Origin: JBKPDV01 sp046728075
GTDB lineage: Bacteria; Acidobacteriota; Thermoanaerobaculia; UBA5066; Gp7-AA6
DNA: 29,257 nucleotides
Assembly: GCA_046728075.1 (NCBI GenBank)
Contig: JBKPDV010000222.1
Span: 1 to 29,257, forward strand
Reading direction: 5' to 3'
Below are positions 14,947-22,924 of this stretch, one piece after another. The notes beneath the pieces were generated by a model. It did no database searches and was not told the origin of the DNA. It saw only the letters and a program-made list of their open reading frames with translations. Numbering within the stretch: the stretch's first letter is position 1; every line of letters begins with the position of its first letter. Both the position numbers and the translations under genes were made by a program.

Positions 14947-16479
14947 TCAGGCGAAGCCCGGGAAAAAATCGGTCTTGATCCGGCTCTTTGGAATGCCGAT
15001 CTTTCTCAAGACTTCCTGGAAGCCAACGACAAGCGAGCGCGGGCCTGACAGATAGAACGTCCTCTCGCGGTAGTCCGGAACCACTCTGGCGATCATCTCC
15101 GCATCCACTCGCCCAGTCCGGCCCTGCCAATCCGGCGGAATATTGTTCGCGTCCGTGAGCGTGTAGACAGTTCTGATTCCCAATTCCTTGCGGGCGTCCT
15201 CGAGAACGTCCGCGTACACGATTTCCGGCGCGGTTCTGTTTGAATAGAAAACCGTGATGGGGCGCCTTTCTCTACGATCCAGAAGATATCGGATCATGCT
15301 TCTGAACGGCGTGATGCCGATACCGCCAGCCATGAAGACGAGCTTCTCCTGCTGGTTCGCCGGCAACACGAATTCACCGGCAAGCTGGGAAGCCACGATT
15401 TCATTTCCCGGCCTCATCGCGAGAAGCGATCTTTTGAAACTGCTCGCACCGGGGTAGACCTTCACACCAATCCGCACCTCGCGCTCGTCGGCGGAGGAGG
15501 CAATCGTGAAGTACCGCCTGTTGCCACGATTATCAGGATGAGCATGCTCCAGGGTCCATTCCAGGTACTGCCCGGGTCGAAACCTCAATCGCCTGTCGCT
15601 TGCAAACCGAAAGTCGTATATGTCCGGGGCGAGCTGCGCCCTGGCCTTGAGCCTCAGCAAATATCGAGCCTTCGGGCTCACGAGATATGAGAATACGTTT
15701 CCCGCGAGAAGCGCGAGCTCCGGGGTCAAATAGACCTGGCCGAAATGCAGAAACGGCGCGAAGAGAAATCCCACGATTGCGCCGTACGCAACCCGGAGCG
15801 GTCTCGCGGGGGGTGTCGTGAGCGGCTCCGTTAGCATCGCGAACGCAAAGAAAAGAATCGGCGTCTCGGCAAGTAATTGGCTCGCGGCAGGAGCGAGGCT
15901 TGCGCCTTTCGCGAGCCCGGCTCCAACGATCACCGTGGACGCGGCTGCAAAGAAACTCAATATTAAATCGAACCGGGCTATCTTTCTTGCCAAGAGGAGT
16001 CCGCCGAGGAGCACAAAGGGCATCATCGCAATCGTCCCCACCCACCAGCTTGCCGCCTGACCCAACGTGAATGCGGTGAGCGCCACCGCTACCGCCGCAG
16101 GGTTGAAAATGTGCTTTCGGCGGAACGCCAGGATGTATTTCGACGCCATGGCGAACACGCCGGCCAGGACTACGGGCGCAGCGGCGGCAGGCCAATGTCC
16201 CGAAGCCGAACGCGGTGTCATGATCAAAGCCAGAATAAACGCGGTGATGTAGAGGGACTCGGTGTTGGCGGGAACCCCAAATAGCTTCGCGAGAGCACTG
16301 TTTGCGATCCAGCAGACGAATACCAGGACCGAGACTGAAAACAGAAGATCCACCGGCCGGAACGGGAGAACCCCGAAGAAAGACAGCGCTGCCGCAGTCA
16401 CCACGAGGAAGATGAGGTAGTAAAGAACGAGACGATACATCGTGACGCGGTTCAGCACGTTGTCGATGAGAGTGATCAT
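14947..16479 (-). CDS. RnfD/NqrB-like membrane domain fused to ferredoxin-NADP reductase domain
   Basis: A 510-residue electron-transfer fusion. Residues 1-265 form about nine hydrophobic helices resembling RnfD/NqrB (ESLYITAFILALIMTP, HIFNPAAVAVAL, FAFAMLTEPLTTPP). Residues 270-510 are an FAD/NAD(P) reductase: RRYFTIASS (322-329) is the flavin motif, GGIGITPFRSM (385-395) the nucleotide loop, and YLSGPRSLVVGF near the C-terminus is the usual end motif with Ser in place of the common Cys before GP. A covalent-FMN Thr motif as in RnfD/NqrB is not clearly present. The likely job is passing electrons between NAD(P)H and a membrane quinone or an external partner. It may be co-transcribed with the DoxX and TatA genes upstream (16570-17454). 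Confidence 0.85.
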   Translation of the reverse strand: MITLIDNVLNRVTMYRLVLYYLIFLVVTAAALSFFGVLPFRPVDLLFSVSVLVFVCWIANSALAKLFGVPANTESLYITAFILALIMTPRSASGHWPAAAAPVVLAGVFAMASKYILAFRRKHIFNPAAVAVALTAFTLGQAASWWVGTIAMMPFVLLGGLLLARKIARFDLILSFFAAASTVIVGAGLAKGASLAPAASQLLAETPILFFAFAMLTEPLTTPPARPLRVAYGAIVGFLFAPFLHFGQVYLTPELALLAGNVFSYLVSPKARYLLRLKARAQLAPDIYDFRFASDRRLRFRPGQYLEWTLEHAHPDNRGNRRYFTIASSADEREVRIGVKVYPGASSFKRSLLAMRPGNEIVASQLAGEFVLPANQQEKLVFMAGGIGITPFRSMIRYLLDRRERRPITVFYSNRTAPEIVYADVLEDARKELGIRTVYTLTDANNIPPDWQGRTGRVDAEMIARVVPDYRERTFYLSGPRSLVVGFQEVLRKIGIPKSRIKTDFFPGFA

Positions 16480-16569
16480 GAGCTCAGGATTTGTGCTGAA
16501 CCGCGCGTCAGGTTCGCTGCGCCTATCTGATCGATGAATCGTGCGGAGCCGAGGGCCGGTAGCCCTTCG

Positions 16570-17133
16570 CTATCCGTGGGCCATTGACTTCCGCCCGGCG
16601 AAGCGCTCAGCCGCTAATTGCATGTGGCGAGTGTTCAGGTCTGCCGTGGCCCGCGCGCGTAAGCGGTTGCCGCGAACCGCATCCAGAGACCACGGTCCCG
16701 AGCCCACGATGCCCAGGAAGAGGACGCTCATCATTTGAGCGTACTCGGAACGCACCTCATGCAAAACGGCCCAGATCCCCACCGTTGGGGGGGCCGGAGG
16801 AAGGGGCAGCGGAGACGTCCCCAGATATAACGTGATCTTCGTCGAGGCTATCGCGACGAGCATCTCGATCACGAACGGGATCGCGATGAGGCGCGTCAGG
16901 AAACCGGCGATCAAGAGGATTCCCCCCAGGATCTCCAGCCCGCCGACGAACACTGCGGTGGCGTGAGGAGTGGGAATACCAATCTTGGTGAAGCGGCCCA
17001 CCCCCTGATTCTTGTAGACAAACTTGAGAATTCCCTCCCACAGGAACACGCCGCCAGCCATCAACCGAATCACGATTGCCGCCTTGGGCGCGGAGACGGG
17101 AGGATTGAGAATCCAGGCAACGAGTCTTTTCAT
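16570..17133 (-). CDS. DoxX-family membrane protein
   Basis: A 187-residue protein with four hydrophobic helices in the DoxX arrangement: AAIVIRLMAGGVFLWEGILKF, TAVFVGGLEILGGILLIAGF, TRLIAIPFVIEMLVAI, and MMSVLFLGIVGSGPWSLD. DoxX-like proteins are linked to quinol oxidation or redox-stress complexes in some organisms; the role here is unproven. The last 40 residues after GPWSLDAVRGNRLRA are hydrophilic and longer than usual for the family. The start at 17133 has AAAGGA 6 nt upstream. It is 90 nt before the RnfD-reductase fusion on the same strand, which fits a shared redox role. Confidence 0.85.
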   Translation of the reverse strand: MKRLVAWILNPPVSAPKAAIVIRLMAGGVFLWEGILKFVYKNQGVGRFTKIGIPTPHATAVFVGGLEILGGILLIAGFLTRLIAIPFVIEMLVAIASTKITLYLGTSPLPLPPAPPTVGIWAVLHEVRSEYAQMMSVLFLGIVGSGPWSLDAVRGNRLRARATADLNTRHMQLAAERFAGRKSMAHG

Positions 17134-17196
17134 GACCAGTCCTTTCTAAGCGGCAAAATTCAGCTGCCGCAGGGCTAATACACCGGGCATTTCGTT

Positions 17197-17454
17197 TCAG
17201 ATGGTTTTCGAACGGCTCGGCGTGTGGTGCGGGAAGTCGGAGGACTCGGAGGTCGAACGGGATCCGAGTGCATCTTCGTCTCGGATGACCGGTGTTGGCG
17301 GTGTCGCCTCACCACCGTTGAACGAATTCTTGAATCCTCGGATACCTTCACCCAATCCTTTCCCCAGCTCCGGGAGCTTTTTCGGCCCGAAAACGAGCAG
17401 AGCGATCCCAAGGATCACGAGTAAATGCATCGGCTGTAAGAGACCTTCAAACAT
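17197..17454 (-). CDS. tatA: Sec-independent translocase subunit TatA/TatE
   Basis: An 85-residue protein with the short N-terminal membrane helix (HLLVILGIALLVF), the FGPKKLPELGKGLGEGIRGFK hinge and amphipathic helix, and a polar, disordered tail. All are diagnostic of TatA/TatE, which form the variable-size pore of the twin-arginine export pathway. TatB usually differs in the hinge and has a longer tail. No tatB or tatC lies nearby, so this copy is separated from the core translocase genes. It is 63 nt upstream of the DoxX gene on the same strand. Confidence 0.92.
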   Translation of the reverse strand: MFEGLLQPMHLLVILGIALLVFGPKKLPELGKGLGEGIRGFKNSFNGGEATPPTPVIRDEDALGSRSTSESSDFPHHTPSRSKTI

Positions 17455-17558
17455 GGTGAATGAACTCCATTCGGTTCGCGACGTAGCTGACCAGCGCGCA
17501 GGCGAAGTCCTGGTACTCCTCTGCGGTTAGACCGAGGAGGGGATTCGCGCGAGCAAAG

Positions 17559-17747
17559 CTATTTCTCAAGACGCACCAACCCGGCCTCTTCGCACACCTC
17601 GACGAGCCGGCGGCTCCACCAGCGCGCGCCGTGTTCCGACGCCTTGCTGATTTCGACGTCGACTCGTTCGCGATAGCGACCGAGTGCCTTCAAGGATCCG
17701 ACCTCGTTCAACTTGACCGGACGAGCCGTATCGGGCTTCTCCGTCAT
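17559..17747 (-). CDS. Hypothetical 62-aa protein
   Basis: No family recognised. The start at 17747 is preceded by GAGGAGG at 6 nt; an in-frame upstream start at 17762 would overlap that site. The product (MTEKPDTARPVKLNEVGSL...) is hydrophilic and charged, mostly helical by composition (RYRERVDVEISKASEHGARWWSRRLVEVCEEAGLV), with no signal or membrane helix. It lies 104 nt upstream of tatA on the same strand. Confidence 0.5.
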   Translation of the reverse strand: MTEKPDTARPVKLNEVGSLKALGRYRERVDVEISKASEHGARWWSRRLVEVCEEAGLVRLEK

Positions 17748-17943
17748 TTCAAGCCTCCTCAAGTACTGAAAGCGGGGGACGTCCCGCGTTCAGTAAGGAG
17801 TTCACCGGCGGGTGAGGAACGGATTTCGCCGGTCTACAGAATTAATCTCGTCTTGAGAACCGCGGGATTGCCGACACCCGAGTCACCGGCGCCGCCGACG
17901 TTTGGGGGGGGCGGAGCCTCTCCTCCCCGGCCTACAGTCTCGG

Positions 17944-19599
17944 CTACTGGAAGTATCCGTTCAGGTCCAAGATGAAGTCGACGGAATTGCCACCGGACAT
18001 GCCGCACAACACGTCCAGTCTTCCGGAAGATCCCAGGGGAATGATCGCGTTGTTTGCTCGTGTCTGCCCGGCTCGGAAATTGATGACCGAGGCCAGCGGA
18101 GGCGTCGATCCCGACGGATAGAGCGTCAGATACCCGGCGATCGTCGGTCGGGTTATGGTGATGTTTCCCGAGATTGCCGTGGCCGTCGTCGGGATGCCGC
18201 AGTGGTTGGCGATCTCGAAGGTTCGCGCCGCTCCGCCGGCGAGAGCGGGACCTCCGAGCGGGCCGATGGCATTGCGCGTATCGAGCACGCGGCAGGGTGC
18301 GATGCTGAAGAAAGACGCGGACGGCGTCGTGGAAGCGCCGGGATTGATCCGGCCGACGTTGTAACCGTTGGCAAACCAGATCGCGCCGTCCGGACCGGCG
18401 ACGATGCCCCGGGGAATGCTCCCAAACGGAATCGGAAACTCGGTGACCTGGCCGGTCGGCGTGATGCGGCCGACCCACGCGTCCACGTAATCGCTGTACG
18501 TCACCCACAGGTTGCCATCCACCGCGGCGGCGATGTCATGAACGTCGATACCGGAGGGCACTTGAAACTCCGCGTACGCGCCGCCCGTCGTGAGCCGGCC
18601 GATCTTCAAGCCACTCCCGTACTGGAACCAGAGATTCCCGTCGGGCCCGGTGACGATTTTGTGAGGGCAGAGCCCGGAGCCCGGATTGGGAATGGGGAAG
18701 TTCTGGTACTGCCCGCCGGGCAGCACGCGCGTTCAAGTTGGGCTGCTGGAGTAGCAACCGGCCAGCCACAGAGCGCCGTCGGAGCCCAGGGTGATCCCGT
18801 ACGCCAGATTGTTGACGATGAACTCCGTGAAGCTTCCGCTCGTCGTCATCTGCCCGACGACGTTGACGAGACTCTCAGTCACCCACATGGCGCCATCCGG
18901 GCCAGCGGCGATGCCTTCGAAAGACCTGCCGCTGCCATTCAGAAACTCAGTGGCGACGCCGGAGGGCGTGACGCGCCCGATCTTGTCCGGGCTCTTTCGG
19001 ACATACCAGACGTTGCCATCCGGGCCCGGCGCGATGTCCCGCAACAAACCGGGATCGGCCAGAGGGTAGTTGGTGAACGTCCCGGAGGGCGTCATCTTGG
19101 CGAGCCCGTCCGGGTTCAGGGACTCGCCTCCATTGGTCAGGAACCAGAGATTGCCGTCCGGGCCAGCCGTGATGTCGGTCACCGCGACGTCGGAAACCGG
19201 GATCGGGAAATACTGGAAAGAGAGCGAGCCCGAGGTCACCAGGTACCTGTAGGCGTTCGCCAGGCTGCCGACTTGAGAATCCGGATTCGTCACAGAAACG
19301 GTCACGAGTCCGGCGGAATGGGTTGGCGGTTTGGCCGTGAGCGAGGTCGAGTTGACGACCGTGACGGATGCTGCGGGAACGCCTCCGAAGGTGACTGTCG
19401 CCCCTGCCGCAAAACCCGTCCCGCTGACGATGACGATGTTGTTGCCCGCGGCCGGTCCAAAGGCAGGCACGAGGCGCGAGACGGCGGGCGCCTGACAGAG
19501 TGCAGAGAGAGGAATGAGCAGGAAGGCGCCCGCTGTCGCCAGAGCCCATCCCGGATGCCAATGCCGACGGGGGATATGCGATGAACCGAATCTGTTCAC
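17944..19599 (-). pseudogene. Vgb-like seven-bladed propeller with IPT/TIG domain, split by in-frame TGA
   Basis: One reading frame of 552 codons with a single TGA at codon 289 (18733-18735). The GTG start at 19599 has GGGAGG 5 nt upstream and is followed by a signal peptide (WALATAGAFLLIPLSALCQA). Next is an IPT/TIG domain (SRLVPAFGPAAGNNIVIVSG...), then virginiamycin-B-lyase-type blades marked by GPDGNLWF-like motifs. Four blades precede the TGA and three follow it, giving exactly seven, and the stop falls inside blade 4. The end (APCRVLDTRNAIGPL... to FILDLNGYF) is a C-terminal domain common in acidobacterial secreted proteins. Both halves look conserved, so the mutation is recent, a sequencing error, or read through. 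No lyase activity is claimed; most such propellers are of unknown role. Confidence 0.8.
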
Positions 19600-19942
19600 G
19601 CTCGCCTCCCGGCTCGGGCGGCTTGCTCCCGAGGCGAAGCCTCCTGGGCCCCCTGGCGGATTATGTCCCACCGCCCGATGCGCGTGAACGAGGAAAAAGG
19701 GATCAAAGCCAGACACGATTGTCTCTTGCAGCCTTATCCGCGCCGCAATTCCTCTCTCTCTCTTTCCTTCTCGCGGTCCTCGCCTCGGCCTTCCCGCGAG
19801 GTCTCATTGTTCCAGCTGTCGGAATCGAGGCGCGACCTTTCGGAGGTGTGATTTGGAGAGATCGATTGCGTTGCTCGTTTACCTGACAGGTGGTCGACCG
19901 ACGCCGATCGGGTGAATTGGATGAGATTGGGTCAGTCTCTCA
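19600..19942. other. Gene-free gap with pyrimidine tract
   Basis: No convincing gene. It holds the upstream region of the split propeller gene, a CT-dinucleotide-rich tract at about 19751-19772, and TTGGGTCAGTC at 19927-19937, a relic of the GGGTCAG family that lies against the stop of the next gene. Confidence 0.4.
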
Positions 19943-20584
19943 TCAGAGCAATCCGACCGCGCGCGATGCCAGGAGCGCCACGACAAGCAACGAGATCAAC
20001 GCTTGCAGCATCGATAGAACCTTTGCCCACCTGGAAAGGACGGGTGTGTCGGTGGGGGAGAACGCGGTGCTCGTGTTGAAGGCGAGGAAGACGTAGTCGA
20101 CGAACCTGGGAGACCACCTCTCGGCGTGCTCGATTGGAGCGCCCTGCATCATCTGAGGGAAAAAGAACGCCCCCGACTTGTGTCTGGAGCGCTTGGCCCG
20201 CTCGTGTGGGCCGCCGGCATCCAGTCTCCAGTACCAGAGCGCGAAGACGAGGATGTTGGTCACCCACAGCGCTGCGGCGGAGCGCAGGAGAATCGCCGGA
20301 GGCTCGCTCTTGGACGCCAGGGATCGGATGAGAAGGACGAGCGAGCCGACCAATGCCAGCGTCACGAGGATGCTGATGACGTACCCGAGGATCGTGTCGA
20401 GCCGATGGCGGCCCGCGTAGTGCGCCACGATGGCCGGAACCGCCGATGCCGCGACGAGCACGAGCAGAAGCCAGGACGGTCCGACCGACAGGGAATCCGG
20501 CAGCGCCAGGTAGATTCCGCCGAGCCCGATCACCGTGATCAGCACGGGCCAGCGCGTTTCGGTGGTCTCCGACCTGGTCGCCAT
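19943..20584 (-). CDS. DUF1345-like integral membrane protein
   Basis: A 213-residue protein with about five hydrophobic helices: near 14-30, 36-55, 63-90, 100-117 and the C-terminal LQALISLLVVALLASRAVGLL. The late block FVDYVFLAFNTSTAFSPTDTPVLSRWAKVL resembles the conserved region of DUF1345-like membrane proteins and also the pore-and-last-helix layout of small ion channels; neither gives a proven function. No ribosome site is seen before the ATG at 20584, and a -10-like TAAGCT lies close upstream, so the message may be leaderless or nearly so. Confidence 0.65.
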   Translation of the reverse strand: MATRSETTETRWPVLITVIGLGGIYLALPDSLSVGPSWLLLVLVAASAVPAIVAHYAGRHRLDTILGYVISILVTLALVGSLVLLIRSLASKSEPPAILLRSAAALWVTNILVFALWYWRLDAGGPHERAKRSRHKSGAFFFPQMMQGAPIEHAERWSPRFVDYVFLAFNTSTAFSPTDTPVLSRWAKVLSMLQALISLLVVALLASRAVGLL

Positions 20585-20726
20585 GACGCAAGCTTATTCA
20601 AGAGTTGGAGTGGGAGAGGTGAGTATCGGGGTCAGTCGTGCTTTGCGGAATGGGAAAGGAGTTCCTCGCCGCGATGGATATGGCGGCGAGGACGCTTCCC
20701 CAGACGAGGCGGGCTGAGCGCGGTGA

Positions 20727-21962
20727 TCAGTCGGACTCGCCGCCCTGGAAGACCGAGAGGTTGATGGACTGTCCCATCAGGAGATAGCCGTACGGATTCG
20801 GATGGATATGGTCGCCAAACTCCAGGATCGGATTCATGATGTCTGGATTCGTCGAGTCCTTCATGACCTGGTCGAAATCCAGCACACGGTCGAAATGCGC
20901 CCCGTGACGGATCCAGTCGTTCACCTGGTTCCGGTACGCGGTCATCTGGGGAGTCCAGGTCGCGTTGGATCGCGGGATGATGGTCGCCCCCACGATCTTC
21001 AGCTTCTGCGCCTTCACGCGTTGAATGATGTTCGTCATTCCGGCGATCAACTGGTCCCCTGTGACGAGCCCGCTCGCGAGATCGTTGGTGCCCTCGAAGA
21101 AGACGACGTGGTCGATCCCGGATCGCGAAAGGACATCGCGGTCGAGCCGTTCCACTGCGGCGGGACTGCCCTGAGTTGCGGTGACGGTCACCCGGTTGCC
21201 TCCGATGCCCTCGTTGACGAACGCCTTGTCAGGGCCGCCGTTCGAGCCGAGGAGCAGGCGGAGGAAGGCGATGTCATGCCAGCGATCGTGGCCGTCTGTT
21301 GTGGTGGCCGTGCCGTCGGTGATCGAGTCGCCGAGAAAAACGACGGCGCCGTCGACTTCCGAGAAGACGTCGATCGTCGAGACCCAGTACATCTCGACCG
21401 TCGTGCCGGTGAAAGCCGTCGACGCCTCGTCCGCCGTATGATCTCCGGCCCCCGCGGCGGTCAGGTACGACGTCGTTCGCGCGTTGTTGTGGCGGCTGAT
21501 CTGTCCTGTCTCCGTCCCAGGCAGATACAAACTGACGGCGACGTCTTCCCACGCGCGAGCGACGAAAGACACCGCGTCACTGTAGACGCCCGCTCCCGCG
21601 GGGATCGTCACCGAGGACGACCCGCTGAACGTCAGGGGGCGGACTGTTCCCGGCACGAGCTGCGCGCCGTTGTTGCGATAGGCGATCGAAGCCGCGCCGA
21701 TCGTCAGCGGAACCGTGCCGAACGTGTTGTCCAGCCGCACTCGCACGGATTCGCCCGCGGCCGTCGGACGCGCGATCATTCGAACGGTCTCGTTTGCCAC
21801 GACTGTGGTGGCGGGCGCCAGGCCCTGGATCGAAAAGCCCCACGCCGCGACCCAGTGGGCCTTACTCGCCTCGGAGCTTCGAGCGACCCCGAGTCCGAGG
21901 GCCGCGATCAACGCGATCGCGATCAAGATGCATGCGGGCGCGCTCTTCTTCAGTCGATTCAT
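20727..21962 (-). CDS. Secreted SGNH/GDSL-family hydrolase
   Basis: A 411-residue exported esterase-like enzyme. A signal peptide or anchor covers residues 8-30. An all-beta N-terminal half follows (about 35-200). The SGNH domain starts at GDSITDG with nucleophile Ser213, then NEGIGGNR with the block II Gly, EGTNDLAS with block III Asn293, and GDHIHPNPYG with Asp384 and His387 of block V. All four SGNH blocks are present, so activity is likely. The layout matches secreted family members that remove acyl groups from sugars or act on esters; the substrate is unknown. GGAGG lies 6 nt before the ATG at 21962. Confidence 0.9.
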   Translation of the reverse strand: MNRLKKSAPACILIAIALIAALGLGVARSSEASKAHWVAAWGFSIQGLAPATTVVANETVRMIARPTAAGESVRVRLDNTFGTVPLTIGAASIAYRNNGAQLVPGTVRPLTFSGSSSVTIPAGAGVYSDAVSFVARAWEDVAVSLYLPGTETGQISRHNNARTTSYLTAAGAGDHTADEASTAFTGTTVEMYWVSTIDVFSEVDGAVVFLGDSITDGTATTTDGHDRWHDIAFLRLLLGSNGGPDKAFVNEGIGGNRVTVTATQGSPAAVERLDRDVLSRSGIDHVVFFEGTNDLASGLVTGDQLIAGMTNIIQRVKAQKLKIVGATIIPRSNATWTPQMTAYRNQVNDWIRHGAHFDRVLDFDQVMKDSTNPDIMNPILEFGDHIHPNPYGYLLMGQSINLSVFQGGESD

Positions 21963-22360
21963 GATTGACCTCCACCTTGTTGGGATTTTCGGGTGGTGAT
22001 GGGCCGTCCCGTTTCAGTGCGGCCGTCACCCACTACACTCGCTCGTCGAGCTCGCCACCTCCCTTCTTCACCCGCCGAGCCATCTGTATGGATCGTTTCG
22101 GTCCCGACGGTATTGGTCCGGGCCGAGAGCGCCGGCCCGCAACCTGAGGGCTCCGCCGGTGTTTCCAGTAAGCCTGGATTTCCGATCTGGACCCCTTTCG
22201 CCGCAATGACGGGCGAGAGGTTCAGCTTCGGGCATGACGACGCTAAGAGTGCAAGCTGCGGGCCGTGGTTTGGAAGTTTGGGAACCGAGGGCTGACTTCG
22301 GGAACGTTCGAGGCGAGTGTCGAAATCAGGATTTCTGGACAGACCCCATCATTCCACTCT
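21963..22360. other. Gene-free gap with REP-like sequence
   Basis: No convincing gene on either strand. GAAATC-AG-GATTTC at 22322-22335 is followed by TGGACAGACCCCATC, whose reverse complement begins GATGGGGTCTGTCC, related to the GGGGTC family seen elsewhere. The rest shows no clear structure. Confidence 0.4.
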
Positions 22361-22903
22361 TTACCGTTCCTCCTGAGTGCCGCGCGGCCACGGTCCGAAA
22401 TGCCGGACCGCCAGAGCGATGGGCAATCCCACGCACGTCATGTGAACGAGAAGAGGCAGCGGCCACAGGGCCGGTAGCGGTCGCTTGACGTAATTCGAAA
22501 GATAGAGCGACCGCAATGCGGCCGTTAAGGGAATGACTCCGCGATACATGACGAAGAGCCACACCACGCCGAAGAGGAGGCCGGCCGGGACGGCCCATTC
22601 GACCATCACCGGAAAGCGACGGCTGAGCCAATAGAAAACCGCAGTGGCGGTGAAGGCCACGCCGAAGTGCATCGCGAGACCCAGCGCCGCCGTAGCGGCT
22701 CCGCCCTGAAAGGTCACCGGTCCCAGCAGAGCCCCGGCGATGCCCTGAAGCATGCGGATCGGCGAACCTTTGTTCGCGAGCGAGATGATGACGGCGGAGG
22801 TGATGTCGAGCACACCGCAGATCAAGCCTCCCCACAATATCGCCCGCCCCGCGCTCCGCGGAGCGTGCGTTTCAGCAACGCTGGAGCCGTTCGATTGAGT
22901 CAT
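22361..22903 (-). CDS. Hypothetical membrane protein after the kinase gene
   Basis: A 180-residue protein with about four hydrophobic helices: AILWGGLICGVLDITSAVIISLA, AALGLAMHFGVAFTATAVFYWLS, WAVPAGLLFGVVWLFVMY and LPLLVHMTCVGLPIALAV. No family name is certain to me; similar small membrane proteins are common hypothetical proteins. I use the ATG at 22903; a TTG at 22921 is also in frame. It starts 21 nt after the kinase stop, so the two are probably one message. Confidence 0.75.
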   Translation of the reverse strand: MTQSNGSSVAETHAPRSAGRAILWGGLICGVLDITSAVIISLANKGSPIRMLQGIAGALLGPVTFQGGAATAALGLAMHFGVAFTATAVFYWLSRRFPVMVEWAVPAGLLFGVVWLFVMYRGVIPLTAALRSLYLSNYVKRPLPALWPLPLLVHMTCVGLPIALAVRHFGPWPRGTQEER

Positions 22904-22924
22904 CCGTCTCTCACACTTCAAACG

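Noticed and set aside
18733..18735. TGA as a selenocysteine codon in the propeller
   Set aside because: The residue would lie in a blade strand-turn with no redox motif, no SECIS-like hairpin is evident right after it, and such propellers are not selenoproteins.
17902..19584. A 560-aa open frame opposite the split propeller
   Set aside because: No domain, low-complexity Arg/Gly/Asp-rich composition, and fully antisense to a recognisable propeller. It does not explain the TGA.
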